From: Otatea glauca
Taxonomy: Eukaryota; Streptophyta; Magnoliopsida; Poales; Poaceae
Reading direction: 5' to 3'
NCBI GenBank assembly: GCA_036346275.1
Contig: CM070721.1
Coordinates: forward strand, 47,800,094 to 47,864,093
Length of the DNA: 64,000 bases
How positions within the stretch are numbered: the first letter of the stretch is position 1; the number at the start of each line of letters is the position of its first letter. A program made the translations under genes and the position numbers. The notes beneath the pieces are model-generated. The model ran no database searches, was not told the DNA's origin, and was given only the letters and a program-made list of their open reading frames with translations. Positions 21,350 through 33,245 of this stretch are shown here, one piece after another.

Positions 21350-21720
21350 GATGGTAGCAATCGGTGGATTCGTCGCCACCTTCGTCTCGGCCAGGCCTTC
21401 TGCTTCGGAAACCTGGACTTCGTCGCAGATGCGCGCGGAGAGCTTGTCTGTCTGGTCCAAAACCAGATCCGATCTGGTAAAGATCAGGCCAACCCATCTC
21501 AGGTATGTCACTTTGACTTGGCCGGCAAACCAGTCGGTGTCGCGAGGAATTGCTGCGATCTTCGTGGCATCTTCGCGATAGAAGAGCAGAAGACCGATCT
21601 CCAACGCCAACAAGAAGAACAGGAAGCTACGGGGGAAGATCGTCTTCGTAAGGGTAAGGAGGTGCAGGTGCAATCGCTTCGATCTCGCGGCCGCAATGTC
21701 CGCGAGGACCTCCTGTAATC
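21350..21720 (+). pseudogene. Gag-leader remnant in the nested Ty3 element
   Basis: Overlapping open frames (21351-21581 and 21296-21718) with an ATG about 30 bp after the primer site. The reading shifts frame and ends in a Gln/Glu/Arg-rich helix (about 21590-21700). No zinc knuckle or capsid motif is seen, so assignment to gag rests on position only. Confidence 0.35.
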
Positions 21721-21914
21721 CAGGTTGGGAGATCAAGCCGTTTCCGCGACGCCAATGCGAGCGTCGTCGCCTCCAAGGCGCTTCTCGACAAATGGACACG
21801 ATGATTGCATCGGATAGCCCGCGGCCCGATCGTGGCGGATCAAGGCCATGGTGACGGCGCCGCAATTTAGTGAAATCGGGAAAGCCGGTAGGTGAAGCGA
21901 CTTGCGCTCCCGCG

Positions 21915-22430
21915 CTGCTTCGGCACGCCACGAGCCTACGCTGCGCCCGAGCACCACTTTCGCACGGCCACGAGCCTACGCTTGCGCCCGAGTGCCACTT
22001 TCGCGCGCCACAAGCCACGCTGCGCCCGGCGCCACTTTCAAGACGACCACGAGCCACGCTGCGCCCGGCGCCACTTTAGGCACGCCACGAGCCACGCTGC
22101 GCCGAAGCGCCACTTTCGGCACGACCATGAGCCACGCTGCGCCGAAGCGCCACTTTCGCACAGACCATGAGCAATGCTCGTGCCCCGAGCGCCACTTTCA
22201 AGACGGCCACGAGCCCACGCCGCGCCCGAAGCGCCACCTTCGACGGCCACGAGCCTACGCTGCGCCCAAGCGCCACCGGCAGACGGCCATGAGCCACGCT
22301 GCGCCGAAGCGCCACCTTCGGACGACCACGAGCCTACGCGCGTGCCCGAAGCGCCACTTCGGACGGCGAAGAGCCTACGCTGCGCCCTGAGCGCCACCTT
22401 CGGCACGGCCACGAGCCACGCCTGCGCCGC
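21915..22430 (+). repeat. Minisatellite, roughly 42-bp unit
   Basis: About 12 imperfect units of a CACGAGCC(T)ACGCTGCGCC...GCGCCACTTTCG pattern. Units differ in length by one to three bases, which makes all three frames open and explains the overlapping Arg/Ala-rich ORFs here; those are not genes. Confidence 0.9.
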
Positions 22431-22921
22431 CTACAGCTCATCTACAATTCTAAAATTATATATACACCAGTCGGACATCACATCCGAGTGAATTGTTTTT
22501 ACATTGCCTAAGTTCTGCATATACATGATTTCAGGGCTACTAAATTTGGATGCGACGTGTGTGAACCAATGCTTCAACGATGACATCAGCAACTTCGGCG
22601 ACGAATGAATTTAAAGGGAGCGGCGCTGAATTTCACCTTGAGCGGGAAAAGCGTTTTGACTTCTGCATATCGTTTGGGATCTGATATATCCCAAGATGAG
22701 CCGATCGCCATAATTCCAATAATGGGGCTAGGAACCACTCCGAAAGATTAACGCGTGGAGCTCTATTGAGTCCTTCACGATCTCTTTGCCTACAACAGGC
22801 ACTCATTGTAAAGTAAAACTAGTCGGGAAGTCGCATCAAGCTGGAAGCACTCGGCGTGAAGCATGACTCGTTGGGCTGCAACCAGAAGGCGGCAACTCGA
22901 TCGCAAAGGACTCGGGGCTCT

Positions 22922-23453
22922 TGTGGAATATAAGAACCCGGTACCCTCATGACAGCCCAAGGGGAGGCCGAAGATACTCCGCGTCGGGCCCATTGCCGTC
23001 GCAAGGACATATCCTAAAGGAAGTTAAACTTATATTTAGATATGATAGATACAGATTGTAATCCAGTCGTTAATAGGGTAGATAAAGATGTAAACTCTAT
23101 CCTCAGAACCGACTAGAATCTTGTAACCGATCAGAATCTCTTAACCGATCAGGGCTCTGTAAGCCGCCCCACCCCCGCTATATAAGGGAGAGGGCGGGCA
23201 ACAACATAGGGATCCGATCATCCAAGCATAGAGCGATCAAGCCATAGAGCATAGCACACCTCATATCGCCCGAGCATATTGCGTTTTGAGCAATCTTAGA
23301 TCCAAGAGATCTGCATAATCCCAAAGACACAGATTAGGGTATTACCTCCATCACGAGGGCTCGAACACATCTAAACCCCTTGTCTTGTGTGACCATCGAG
23401 TTTGAGATCAGCGCCAACCCCATAAATTTATTGCCGACTACAAAAGTCGATGA
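22922..23453 (+). repeat. Right LTR of the nested Ty3 element
   Basis: About 530 bp, matching the left LTR but lacking the 107-bp duplication and having many one-base losses in G/C runs. It carries a roughly 30-bp segment near 23052-23082 absent from the left copy. The exact end is blurred by mutation. Confidence 0.8.
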
Positions 23454-23784
23454 CCGTTTACAGAAAGGTGCGGATCAGCGAAAATGCCGCAACATCAAGA
23501 GTGCAAAAGAGAAGAGAAGAGGGAAAGGAAGAGGAAGTGGAGAGGATGAGCTATAACATTTTAGTTGAACGATTCAAACACCATACTTACCAAACATTCG
23601 AAGAGGAGAGGAAAAGGAAGTGAGAAGTGAGAAGATAGAAGAGAAGAGAAGAGAAGAGGAGAGCAGGAGAAGTGAGAAGAAAGCAGCAAGAGAAGAGCCA
23701 TGGGCTGGTATTTTAAAGGAAATCAAAAATGAGAAGAGTGGGAAATTCAAATTTGGTGAGAGCGCGAAAGTTGAAATATTATCA

Positions 23785-24085
23785 CAGACGGTTCTATTTG
23801 GATAAACCGTCTGTGATGTGGTTTATCACAGACGGTTATTATAACGAACAAATGCGTGATAAGTCACTGACGGTTTTATTATAAAACCGTCTGAGATAAT
23901 ACATGATACCATAGACGGTTTTAGTTACAGACGGTTTTTAACTAAAACCGTCTGTGATATTGATGTATATCACTGGCGGTTTTTGAAGAGTACCGTCTGT
24001 GATAATGTCACTGACGGTTGCAATATAGAACCGTCAGTGATGTTCATCGTCACAAACGGTTTTGAGAAACCATCTGTGATGAGGC
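23785..24085. repeat. Right subterminal repeats of the second CACTA
   Basis: Facing copies of TCACAGACGGTT and AACCGTCTGTGA, ending 30 bp before the terminus. Confidence 0.88.
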
Positions 24086-24439
24086 GTCTAATATAAGCCT
24101 TTATGTAGTAGTGAAAGGAAATGCATATAGGACATTGTTGAGGTTCGCCTGATCTTTACATGTACTCGTGGAGTCGAGAAGTCTCGCTAGGGGCCGCTAT
24201 CGACTATTGATCGAATGCTCGATGATCGAGTAGGAATACTCGATGGTCGAGTAGGTATACCCGACGGTCGAGTAGGAGTACTCAACGATCGATAGGGGTA
24301 CTCCTGCCATATTCGAGTGCACGTGAACCTATAGGGTCGCACGCTTAAGGGGCTGTAACCAATTCGGATAGGGATCCGAGTTGTAATGGGCTTAGAGTTC
24401 CTAATGGGCTTCAAGGGTTGAAACCCGTTATGGGACGTC

Positions 24440-24448
24440 TATATAAAG
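24440..24448 (+). promoter_or_regulatory. TATA box of the solo LTR
   Basis: CTATATAAAGGGAGGAGG context in the right segment of the solo LTR, followed by a leader-like sequence. Orientation agrees with the LTR ends. Confidence 0.6.
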
Positions 24449-24956
24449 GGAGGAGGTGGTGGCTTTGTGACGGGAGATATATATATAAACGAAGAGAGAC
24501 AATAGGAATTTGGAATTCTTGGAACCCTAACTGCCACCCCTTCTCCATCCAGAACCGCGTAGCCGGCACTAGCACTCTAGTGCGTGGTGTTTCTGCCCTG
24601 TACGTGTGGATACCTTGGAGGCATTGCTGTGAAACTTCAATGCTAGGACGATCCGCAACTTGCGATAGTCACAAGGTGCTGTTGGGGAGGCACGAGACTA
24701 CTACGATTACATCTCCACTACCGCGCTACATCAACTCTACTTCTGCTACGAGTCTGCGCGTGTAGTGGTAATTCTGTGATCTATAACTTGCAGTGGTTCT
24801 TTGGTTACGCTGTAGAAAATTTTTATTTTTCGCTAGAGTAGCCTACTCGTTCCCCAGCATTAAAAACTTCCAAAAAAAGATTTTACATCAGTTTTTCTTC
24901 CAGAAGCCAAACGAAAAGCACCCAGAAAACTGAACCACCCTCGATCTAGATGGTTT

Positions 24957-25078
24957 CACTACTAGAGAAAGATCTATATTAGACGCTTCATCTCACACGG
25001 TTTTAAAAAAACTGTTTGTGTTAAAGATAACTACAAACGGTTTTCAAGCACGATCGTCTAAGTTTTGGAAATGCTGAT
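24957..25078. mobile_element. Left terminus of a third CACTA element
   Basis: CACTACTAGAGAAAGATC at 24957 followed by CACACGGTTTTAAAAAAACTGTTTGTG subterminal-type hairpin motifs. Interrupted at 25079 by a solo LTR; no matching right terminus was found in the window, so size and TSD are unknown. Confidence 0.65.
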
Positions 25079-25845
25079 TGTAACGACTCTCAATTTTGCA
25101 TAAAATGCTAAGATGAGAATATATGTGCATACAGTACTAGTACCATTATCAGTAGCTAATATGCACATTTACAACAATTGGAATCACACCCACACACAAT
25201 ATTATTAAAGTGAAGGCTATTTATACAATGTAATCTTACAATTCAGAGTATATTGCAGGGGGAAAAAGCAAAAGTCTTGTAGTATGCCCATCCAACCCTC
25301 AAACAACTGACAAGGCATAATCCCAAGAAATATCGCTTAATTTCCCGTATCCTACGATGAAAAGTAATTTTTGGAGTCTCGTTTTCTTTTCTACCTAAAA
25401 CAACATATTAAGCAAGGTTGAGTATTTTTGTACTCAGCAAGACTGAAGGTGTATTTGCAAAATGCAGTAATGCAGGCTATATCAAAGGAGGCTTCTACTG
25501 TTAATTTGCATAAAGCAAGATTGAATTTGGAAATCAAGTAGTAATTTACAAACGGAATTTGTAAAAGGAAGTTTGACTGATATGAAATTAACAAGTAAAG
25601 CATAAGGAATAACTCACAGTCCTCCATGACGTGAGCATCGAAACGTCTAATTCCTGCCAACACCATTCTTTATCACCATGAGGCATAACAGATGAAACCA
25701 AGCCGTTTTGAAAATAATAAAACATCTAACTATGTGATGACTTTACCAAGTGCCTTGACTGTGGACGCGACTTTTCGAAAAGATTTACACTATGCAAAGG
25801 TGTACAACTTTACCAACAAGTTATGACCTTTTCTTTTTACCGCAT
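25079..25845 (-). mobile_element. Truncated solo LTR (part 1), Ty3 type
   Basis: Starts on the plus strand with TGTAACGACTC, which is the complement of the LTR end GGGTCGTTACA at 30825. Homologous (about 80-85% by eye) to the complement of 30080-30825. It continues at 30826 after the inserted LTR, with CGCAT duplicated at the junction (25841-25845 and 30826-30830). Confidence 0.82.
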
Positions 25846-27214
25846 TGTAACATCCCGAAAATTTCAAAATAAGAAAAATAAAAATTTAAATTTGAAAATG
25901 AAATTAAATAAAATTATAATCAAGAGTATGATTTAAAATATTACCTTTTATCTCAATATCTTGAAATCCAACCTCAATAAAAGGATAAATTGTAATATAT
26001 AAAACTCCAAATTAAACAAAATATGAAAATAAGATGGAAATAGAAAAAATTTACTTTGAAATTCCATCAAATTTGAAATTCTCCTAAACTTTGGTTCTTA
26101 AGAAAAACATTTAACCTAATTATTTCCTTTTCCTATGCAATTCAAACTCAAAATACAATAAGAAATTAAATTTTAACATGTAATTACATGTATTGATGCT
26201 TTTTATGAGTTTGTTTGGATTTTCTTGATTTTTGATCTAAAGGAGAAATCCTTTAAATATAAACTTGAGTAACGAAAAAAGAAAAGAGTAAAATTTTATA
26301 ATAATAAAATAAATAAAAATTTTATTTAAACCTAGAAAATCTTCAGAGATCTAATTATGAATTTAAAGGTCATGTCAAAATATATAAATATGAAATCAAA
26401 GGCCAATTAATGATTCTTGACTAACAATAGTAATAGTGTCAGAATTAAATAAAACTATTCCTACGTTATCTTGACTTGAAAATTTTATATTATCTTTTGG
26501 ATGGATAGACAGATCAACAATAAAAATATTAAAAATTAATAACCTATTTGGTATATTTAAAAATTCAAAAACAGAAATCCAAAAATAAGAATGTCAGAAT
26601 TTTTATAAATTAAATACAAAATATATCAAATTTAAATGTTTACTGATGGATTTTGTAGTTTAGAGGAACTCTTAAAAAAAAGTTTCAGAAATTTTTGGTA
26701 AGATATAAGCTTCCAGATAAATTTAAAACAGAAAACAAAAATCTGAGTATAGTGCATTGTCAAAATGTTTATAAATTATGTGCGTCATATTTCAGCATGA
26801 AAATTTGATAGGATACACAACATTATCTAACCATCCCTCAAAAATATTATTTAAAATTTTTGGACACAATAGCTAACCGATTCATTGAACCAAAATTAGC
26901 TCAACTTGATGTCAAAACTAAATATGCGCGTTCTGTCACTGACCAGTGGGACCCAACTCCTGTGTGGACCCATCTATCAGTGAGGACTCTTGTCTTCTTC
27001 TTCCTCGAGGCGCCAAGTCCCGGCCAAATTCTCGTCATTTGCAGCACCCTTGTGTGCCTCGCCTCGCGTCAAGGCTCCGATTCACCCCCTCTTCTTGCCA
27101 CACGGTGCTCTTTGCCATGTTTCCCGCAAACCCGCCATACTGTCCGCTGTAGAGAAGCCGCAAAACTCCCGAAGCATTAACACTTCTATCGAGCTCTACT
27201 ACACCGCTATTTCG

Positions 27215-27224
27215 GCTATAAAAG
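27215..27224 (+). promoter_or_regulatory. TATA box of the 4.98 kb LTR
   Basis: GGCTATAAAAGGTGCC follows a GC-rich upstream block and precedes a pyrimidine-rich leader; fits the U3/R boundary on the plus strand. Confidence 0.6.
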
Positions 27225-28625
27225 GTGCCCAAGAGATTACCTAGAGGTCGCACACCACTCTTCTTCAGCTCTCCCCCACCGAGTAGCCTCAATTTGTCTT
27301 CTGATCCGCCATAGCCGAGGTACACTGAGCTCGGGAAATGATCGATTAGAGCTGGTATGCTAACTCACATTCCAATTGCTTCGAGCTTTAACATCTATGC
27401 AACCTACTAAACAAAAGCCCTAAAAAAATTGAGTTTCCCCATCCAGAAACTCTTGCTCTGCTACTACTCATCTTGTTCGATCATGGCGCAAGGTGGCAGC
27501 TCAAACCAAGTCATCCTCGATGCCAAAACCAGGTAAAATGGATTGTTCCGAGACCATGAATGCTTAATATGGAACCGATTCCATCCGGGCAGATCTCTAT
27601 CGCCGGCGCAGCTCGTCGCCCTTTCCTCCACCGCTAACCCTCGGTGGCAAAACCTTTTCAGTCATCACTAGCCATAGAAAAAGCCATCGCCGGGTGTGCC
27701 TTGGCCCCCTAGTTCCCACCGCACCAGTGGTTGAACCCCTCCGGTGCTGCTTCGCCAGCGGTAAGCCACGAAGGCGAGTGCCTTGTTCTGTGCCGATGAT
27801 TTGCGGGACCCCCATGTTAGCCTCTTCGCCTCACACAGCCACCCTCTTCTCTCTGACTCGAAGGCCCCACCAATCAGGCTGTCAGATTCAAAGAAAACCC
27901 CGTGAAAATAAAAAGACACTTTCAATATAAAGAAGGCGTATTTATCATTTTCTCTGGGTTTTCTAAACAGAGCCAACTTCATATATGCATAACTTTTGCA
28001 TTTGTGATCCAAATGAAATGAAACAAAATTCTAAAATCAAGTAATTTCAGAATATGCAAACACATTTTGAAAATGGTCTAATTGAAATTTTTAAATTCAA
28101 ATTTGAAAAAAGGCCTAAAGATATGCTATACATAAAAATTTTGCAAACAAACTCGGAACTAAATGAAATCAATTTTAATGAAGTCATTATGCTTCCAGAA
28201 ACCCAAATATGTAAAAATATTTTAATTTCAACTTTTTTGAATCATTTTCTATTAAAGGTTTATTTCAATACTATAGATATTCAAAAAAACATAATTTGTG
28301 CAAAAGAAATTTGAAAAGAGTAGAATTGATTTTTATATACTAGTACGACAGTAGGACTCTTAAATATGTCAAAATGTTTAAGTAATGAACTTGACTTGAA
28401 TTATTTCTTGATTAGAATGTGCCCCTAGTGTAAAAGATATACATATATGTATATGCATATATTAAGTAACTAGCAGTAGTATATATATATATATATGCAT
28501 ATAATTCAGAATAGATCATGAAATTGATTTATTGCTATTGAAATGTTTATGAATACAAAACAATAAAATGTCACATATGCACAAATTTAATTTGTATAAT
28601 GACCATAAGCTTTATCTATATAAAA

Positions 28626-28627
<2 letters not shown>

Positions 28628-28667
<40 letters not shown>
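28628..28667. repeat. (AT)n microsatellite in the LTR
   Basis: About 19 AT units; a shorter AT/GT tract lies at 32690-32730 in the homologous older LTR. Confidence 0.9.
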
Positions 28668-28669
<2 letters not shown>

Positions 28670-30825
28670 AAAAGTAAACTCATGATTCATGAAAAACCAG
28701 ATCTTTTATGGCTAACTTCAGCATGTTCTTAAAGAAAATACCACGATAATCAGCAAAAAGAATTAATTTGAATTAAGTTTATTTAAGACTTCCTTCTTCA
28801 TATACTTATAAACTATCACGGCTTAATGCAAAATAATGCAAAATCAATTAAGGATTAAGTATTATTCATACATAACCTACTACATAATGATTAATATCTT
28901 AATCTTATTAATCCAAATAATTTTTGACTCTTCAATTCGAAGTTATAAATTCAAAAGTACATAATTTTAGCCTCTTGAATTCGTAAGACAAGAATAGTTA
29001 ATCTATAAAAGAAACCGTGCATCGCTCGATCTAAAAGCTGTTAGCAATATGTATGTATGTACATACATAATCAACTAAAACACGAGAACGTAAAATCATA
29101 CAACCCAAACCCTAAACCACGCCTGTTTTCTATAGCAAGTCTTTATTTGGTTTTCTATCAGTCTTCTTTTTGCCCTTATCAAAGTTGGTTATTTGCTATA
29201 TTTCCGTGGAACAACGTGTAGAACTCGATGTCACATACTCCGTCGTCAACAACGCTGGCTACATCACGACTTCGACATAAACGACAAATAAGTAAGGCAA
29301 GCACCCCCTTCGATCATATTGATCCCAATGTTTTACTTTTCACTTTGTTTTATTAAATCAATTTATGCATGCGCGTATTTTCTATAAATATGTTATTTTG
29401 TGGTGCTGGTAGATATTCCTGCTATTCCTTGGAACTTCCTTGATAAGTATGAACATGTGAACCACGATAACCCTAGAATAGGGCTAGACAATACCTAATG
29501 TCAACATGGGTATATGTGACTACATATTGATGGTGCTTGGTATTTTGGCTAAAAACTCAAAATAAAACTATGGTTATGACGCGGGTGATTATTGGCAATA
29601 GCCGGTTGTGCAGATGGATTTGCATGTAGTGTAGGGGGAGATTATCGCCCGTGTCATATTAAGGACCGAGCTGTGGGTTTCTTACAAGCCAAGAAACACG
29701 TACAACCACAAGTGCTGGTATGGAACTTCCTTAAACCAATTAAGTCATCTAGATTAACTTTGCGCATTGGAAGGCTGGAGTAGTAGGGCACTTCGATTCA
29801 GTTTGCTCGGAAGGGGCTTCCACACCGAGATGTGGGTAAATGCATGTCAATACAACAGTGTACGCCTTGCTATGCGAAGAAACCGTGCCCGACTGTTTTT
29901 GTGAGAATGATACCATGTTTTATATGTGTGTGTGTGTGTGTTTCTACCACCATAGCAAGGGTTTTTCATCATCGGACTGGTGCAAAGTTAACCTAGGTAA
30001 TGTAAAGGTTTTTGTCATGAACATTCTGGCCACACGTCAAATGTGCATGACACATGCGGCAAAAAGAAAAGATCATGACTTGTGGGTAAAGTTGTACACC
30101 TCTATAGAGTGTAAATATAATCTATTAGCCGCACCCGCGGTCAAGGGCACTTGGTAACATCATCACATAGTTAGATGTTTTATTATTTTTGAAATGGATT
30201 GGTTTCATCTGTTTTACCTTGTGTTGGCAAAGAATGATGTTGGTAGAAATTGGACGTTTTGATGCTCACGTCATGGAGGAGTGTGAGTTATTACTTACTT
30301 ACTGTTACTTTTATATCAGTCAAACTTGCTTTTACAATTCTGTTTGCGAACTACAACTTGATTTACAAATTCAATCTCGCTTTATGCAAATTAACTGTAG
30401 AAACCTCCTTTGACATGACCTGTATTTCTGCATTTACAAATACCACCTTAAGTTTGCTGAGTACGAAAGTACTCAACCTTGCTTATTATGTTGTTTTAGG
30501 TGGATAAGAAAACGAAGCTCCGAAGAATACTTTTCGTCGCAGGTCGCGGGAATTTCAATAAAGCGATCTTTCTAGGGATTTTATGCCTTGTCTGTTGCCT
30601 GAGGGTTGGATGGGCACACTACAAGACTTTGCTTCTGCTGCTGCTATATATATACTCTGAATTGTAAAAATTACATTGTATAATTAGCTTCCGCTTTAAT
30701 AATATGATGTATGGTTGTGATTCCAATTGTTATAATGTGCGTACTAGCCACTGATCATGGGACTAGTACTGTATGCACATAACATTCTTATTTTGGCATT
30801 TTATGCAAAAATAGGGGTCGTTACA

Positions 30826-32895
30826 CGCATGTTTAACGCACCTTTGGCGTGTGGCCAGAATGTTCATGACGAAAACATTTACATTAACTAGGTTAACTTT
30901 GCACCATCCCGGTAACGACAAACCCTCGCTATGGCGGTAGAAATACACACCCAAGACATAAGAGTTCATCCAAACCACACACGCACATTTCTCCCCATAG
31001 CAAGGCGTATCCATTGTATTGGTATGCATTTACCCACACCTCGGTGTGGAAGCCCCTACGAGCAAACCTAATCAGAGAGCCCATACTACTTCAGTCTTCC
31101 AATGTGCAAAGTTAATCTAGATAAATTAATTGGTTTAAGTCTGTCCCATACCAGCACTTGTTGTACGTGTTTCTTGGCTTGATAGCGTCTCATAGTTCGG
31201 TCCTTAATCTGACCCGAGCGATAATCTCCCCCTACACTACGTGCAACACTTGCACCTCCGGCTATTGCCAATAATTGCCCACATCAAAACCATAGTTTTA
31301 TTTTGAGTTTTTATACCAAAATACCAGCCAACATTAATGTCATATCCACCCTTTTTGAATTCTCAAGAATCAGTTTGATTTGATTATTTCAATTTTCACT
31401 ACTAAAGCATGGCTAAGCATGATTAATATGTAATCGCATATACTCATGTTGACATGATGTATTGTCTAACCTTATTCTATGGTTATTAAGGTTCACGTGT
31501 CAATACTTATCAAGGAAATTCCATGAGATAAAAGGCGTATCTACCAGTACCACAATATAACAAATTTATAGAAAGTACGCGTATGCACAAACAGATTTAA
31601 TAAAATAAAATTAAAATTAAAATATTAGGATCAATATGATCAAAGGGGGTGCTTGCCTTGCTTGATTGTTGTTTACGACGAAGTCGAGGTCGCAGTTGAT
31701 ATAGTCGACGATGGAATTAATGACTTCGGGTTCTACATATCGTTCAACGGAAATATAGCAAATAAGAAAATTTAATAAGGGCAAAAAGAAATCAGATGGA
31801 AAATCAAATAGAAACCTATTGCATAAAACAGGTGTTGTTTAGGGTTAGAGTTTCATGATTGTATGTACTCCTGTTCTAGTCTATCCTTTATTCATATGTA
31901 TTACTAGCAACTTTAGGTTAGGCGATGATACGGTTTCTTGTTTTCTATAGATTACTTTTCCTTATTTTATGAATTCAAGAGGTTAAAGTTATATATTCTT
32001 AAATTTATAACTTTGAATTCAGGAGGCTAAAATTATTTGGATTTATAAAATTAAGACATTAGTCACCCTATGGTAAATCTAGTATTTAATCCTAAATGTT
32101 TCTATATTTAGTTACATAGGGGTGAGGTTTCAGGGTTTCTAATAGATTTAAATGTACAATTTTTAATGCTTGCTTATAAAGAATACAAATAATTTAACTC
32201 TAATGAGATAAAGGTACTAGTAATCAATAAACTAACACATGTAGGGTCTAGGTTTAGGTCTTTGTTATAGAGCACAAGTTTATAGTTTTAAGAAGGTTAC
32301 GGTGATAAAAATATTTAATTACTGATTTCTTATTATTTAAGTTTGTTTATTTATATTATGAGTTTGAGGGTTTATAGTACGCAGGGCTATGTTTTTAATA
32401 GGATTGGATAGAAAGCATGTTTAATTTAGAATGATTTCTCTGAATTGGATGATCTTGCTTTAGGGAGCATTTCTAAGTTGGTTCTATTAGCATTAATGTT
32501 TATCCGAGATGTTGTATTCATTTCTTACTCTTGTTTATTTCTAAAGTTTACGTTATAAAGGGTTAAGACCTCGTTTTAGATTTGTGGCTGCACTTTACAC
32601 GATCATGCAACCATTTTTGTAGCATTAGCAGGTTATGACCCCAAAAGTGTCTTGAAACTTGTTTTGCATCCTTTTGCTTTTATCCGCGATAGTATATATA
32701 TATACATATATACACACACACACACATATATATATATGAAAAATAAAGTCTTTTCTGAACTTAATTCAAATTAGATCTTTTTGTTGACTAATATGATTTT
32801 GACCTTACGAATATTTTGAGATTAGCCCTACATGATCTGTCTTTTAATTATGACATTTTATTCATACTTGTTTGTTTATATTTTGACTCCTTAAG
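30826..32895 (-). mobile_element. Truncated solo LTR (part 2), Ty3 type
   Basis: Continues the LTR that begins at 25079. It matches the complement of 28700-30055 with indels: for example 31320-31350 pairs with 29520-29575, and 32745-32840 pairs with 28690-28790. About 0.6 kb near 32060-32735 has little counterpart. Similarity ends near 32895, so the first 2.8 kb of the LTR (in its own orientation) is missing. Confidence 0.75.
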
Positions 32896-33245
32896 TGTGT
32901 GTGTGTATATACGGTAGTGCTATTCTACTCCTGCGCGCAGCGATGCCTATTCTACGCGCGTGCCACAAGCTCTGTGCCGCAACAACAGTCCACTAGCGTA
33001 CAGCCCAGAAACATCCACTTGGCCTAGTAATTAATGCGGACGTTAACTGTGGACGCAGATTGATAGTAAACCACCGCACGTACGTAGTCAGAGCAACTAG
33101 AAAATATGTTTCTATAGTTTGTACATGAATCTGGTTACCTTTTATTTAGCCATATTTTTTTATTGGCAGCCCCGATTTACAATCGGTTTACACCATTAGC
33201 TTGATGACAACAACATCAACATAATGATATAAGTCTCGCCACTAA
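32896..33245. other. Unassigned intergenic sequence
   Basis: No gene. Starts with a GTGTGTGT/TATATA tract. The segment GATATAAGTCTC near 33229 recurs at 48663 and, inverted, near 50466. Confidence 0.4.

Larger units (their letters stand above)
20684..23455 (+). mobile_element. Non-autonomous Ty3-type LTR element
   Basis: About 2.8 kb. Direct LTRs begin TGTGGAATATAAGAACCC at 20684 and 22922. The left LTR is followed by a TTGGCGCGCCAGGTAGGGG primer site; the right is preceded by a AAAGGACTCGGGGCTC purine tract. Flanking GCCGT (20679-20683) and ACCGT near 23453-23457 look like a 5-bp TSD with one mismatch. The interior codes at most for a remnant of a gag leader and is dominated by a minisatellite; no pol. 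Confidence 0.85.
20163..24113. mobile_element. Non-autonomous CACTA transposon with nested Ty3 element
   Basis: Left end CACTATTACAGAAAAGG at 20163. Right end ...TTATGTAGTAGTG at 24113, whose complement is CACTACTACATAAAGG. Three-base TSD AAA on both sides (20160-20162 and 24114-24116). Subterminal ACAGACGGTTT repeats at 20180-20450 and 23785-24085 match those of the CACTA ending at 16455, so both could respond to the same transposase. Without the Ty3 insertion it is about 1.2 kb and codes for nothing recognisable. Confidence 0.92.
19401..24859 (+). mobile_element. Copia-like solo LTR, interrupted by a CACTA
   Basis: Begins TATTGGAAATATGCCCC, like Angela/BARE-type LTRs (TG mutated to TA), and ends CCCCAGCA. 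Flanked by TTAAA at 19396-19400 and 24860-24864. Removing the CACTA at 20163-24113 and one TSD copy leaves about 1.5 kb with a TATA box and U5-like tail. No internal region or second LTR adjoins it, so it is a solo LTR left by LTR-LTR recombination. Confidence 0.85.
25846..30825 (+). mobile_element. 4.98 kb solo LTR inserted in a copy of itself
   Basis: TGTAACATCCCGAAAATTTC at the left and ATAGGGGTCGTTACA at the right, flanked by the perfect 5-bp duplication CGCAT. The LTR start and end resemble Tekay-type Ty3 LTRs (TGTAACATCCC is also the LTR start of the chromovirus at 33812-45163). A promoter-like region sits at 26930-27330. There is no primer site, purine tract or pol next to it, so it is a solo LTR. 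Its last 1.8-2.1 kb pairs as an inverted repeat with the older LTR it landed in. Small ORFs within it are not credible genes, with one weak exception at 29592-29783 noted in the findings. Confidence 0.82.

Noticed and set aside
21287..22057. 256-codon minus-strand ORF
   Set aside because: Covers the primer site, LTR edge and minisatellite of the nested Ty3 element in antisense; no domain seen.
27484..27540. ATG start of a possible host gene downstream of a TATA box
   Set aside because: The promoter and leader belong to the 4.98 kb LTR; the reading stops within about 20 codons and no coding region follows.
25079..30825. Large DNA transposon with ~750-bp terminal inverted repeats
   Set aside because: There is no TSD at these outer ends. 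The CGCAT duplication at 25841 and 30826 shows instead a solo LTR (25846-30825) inserted in an inverted relative.
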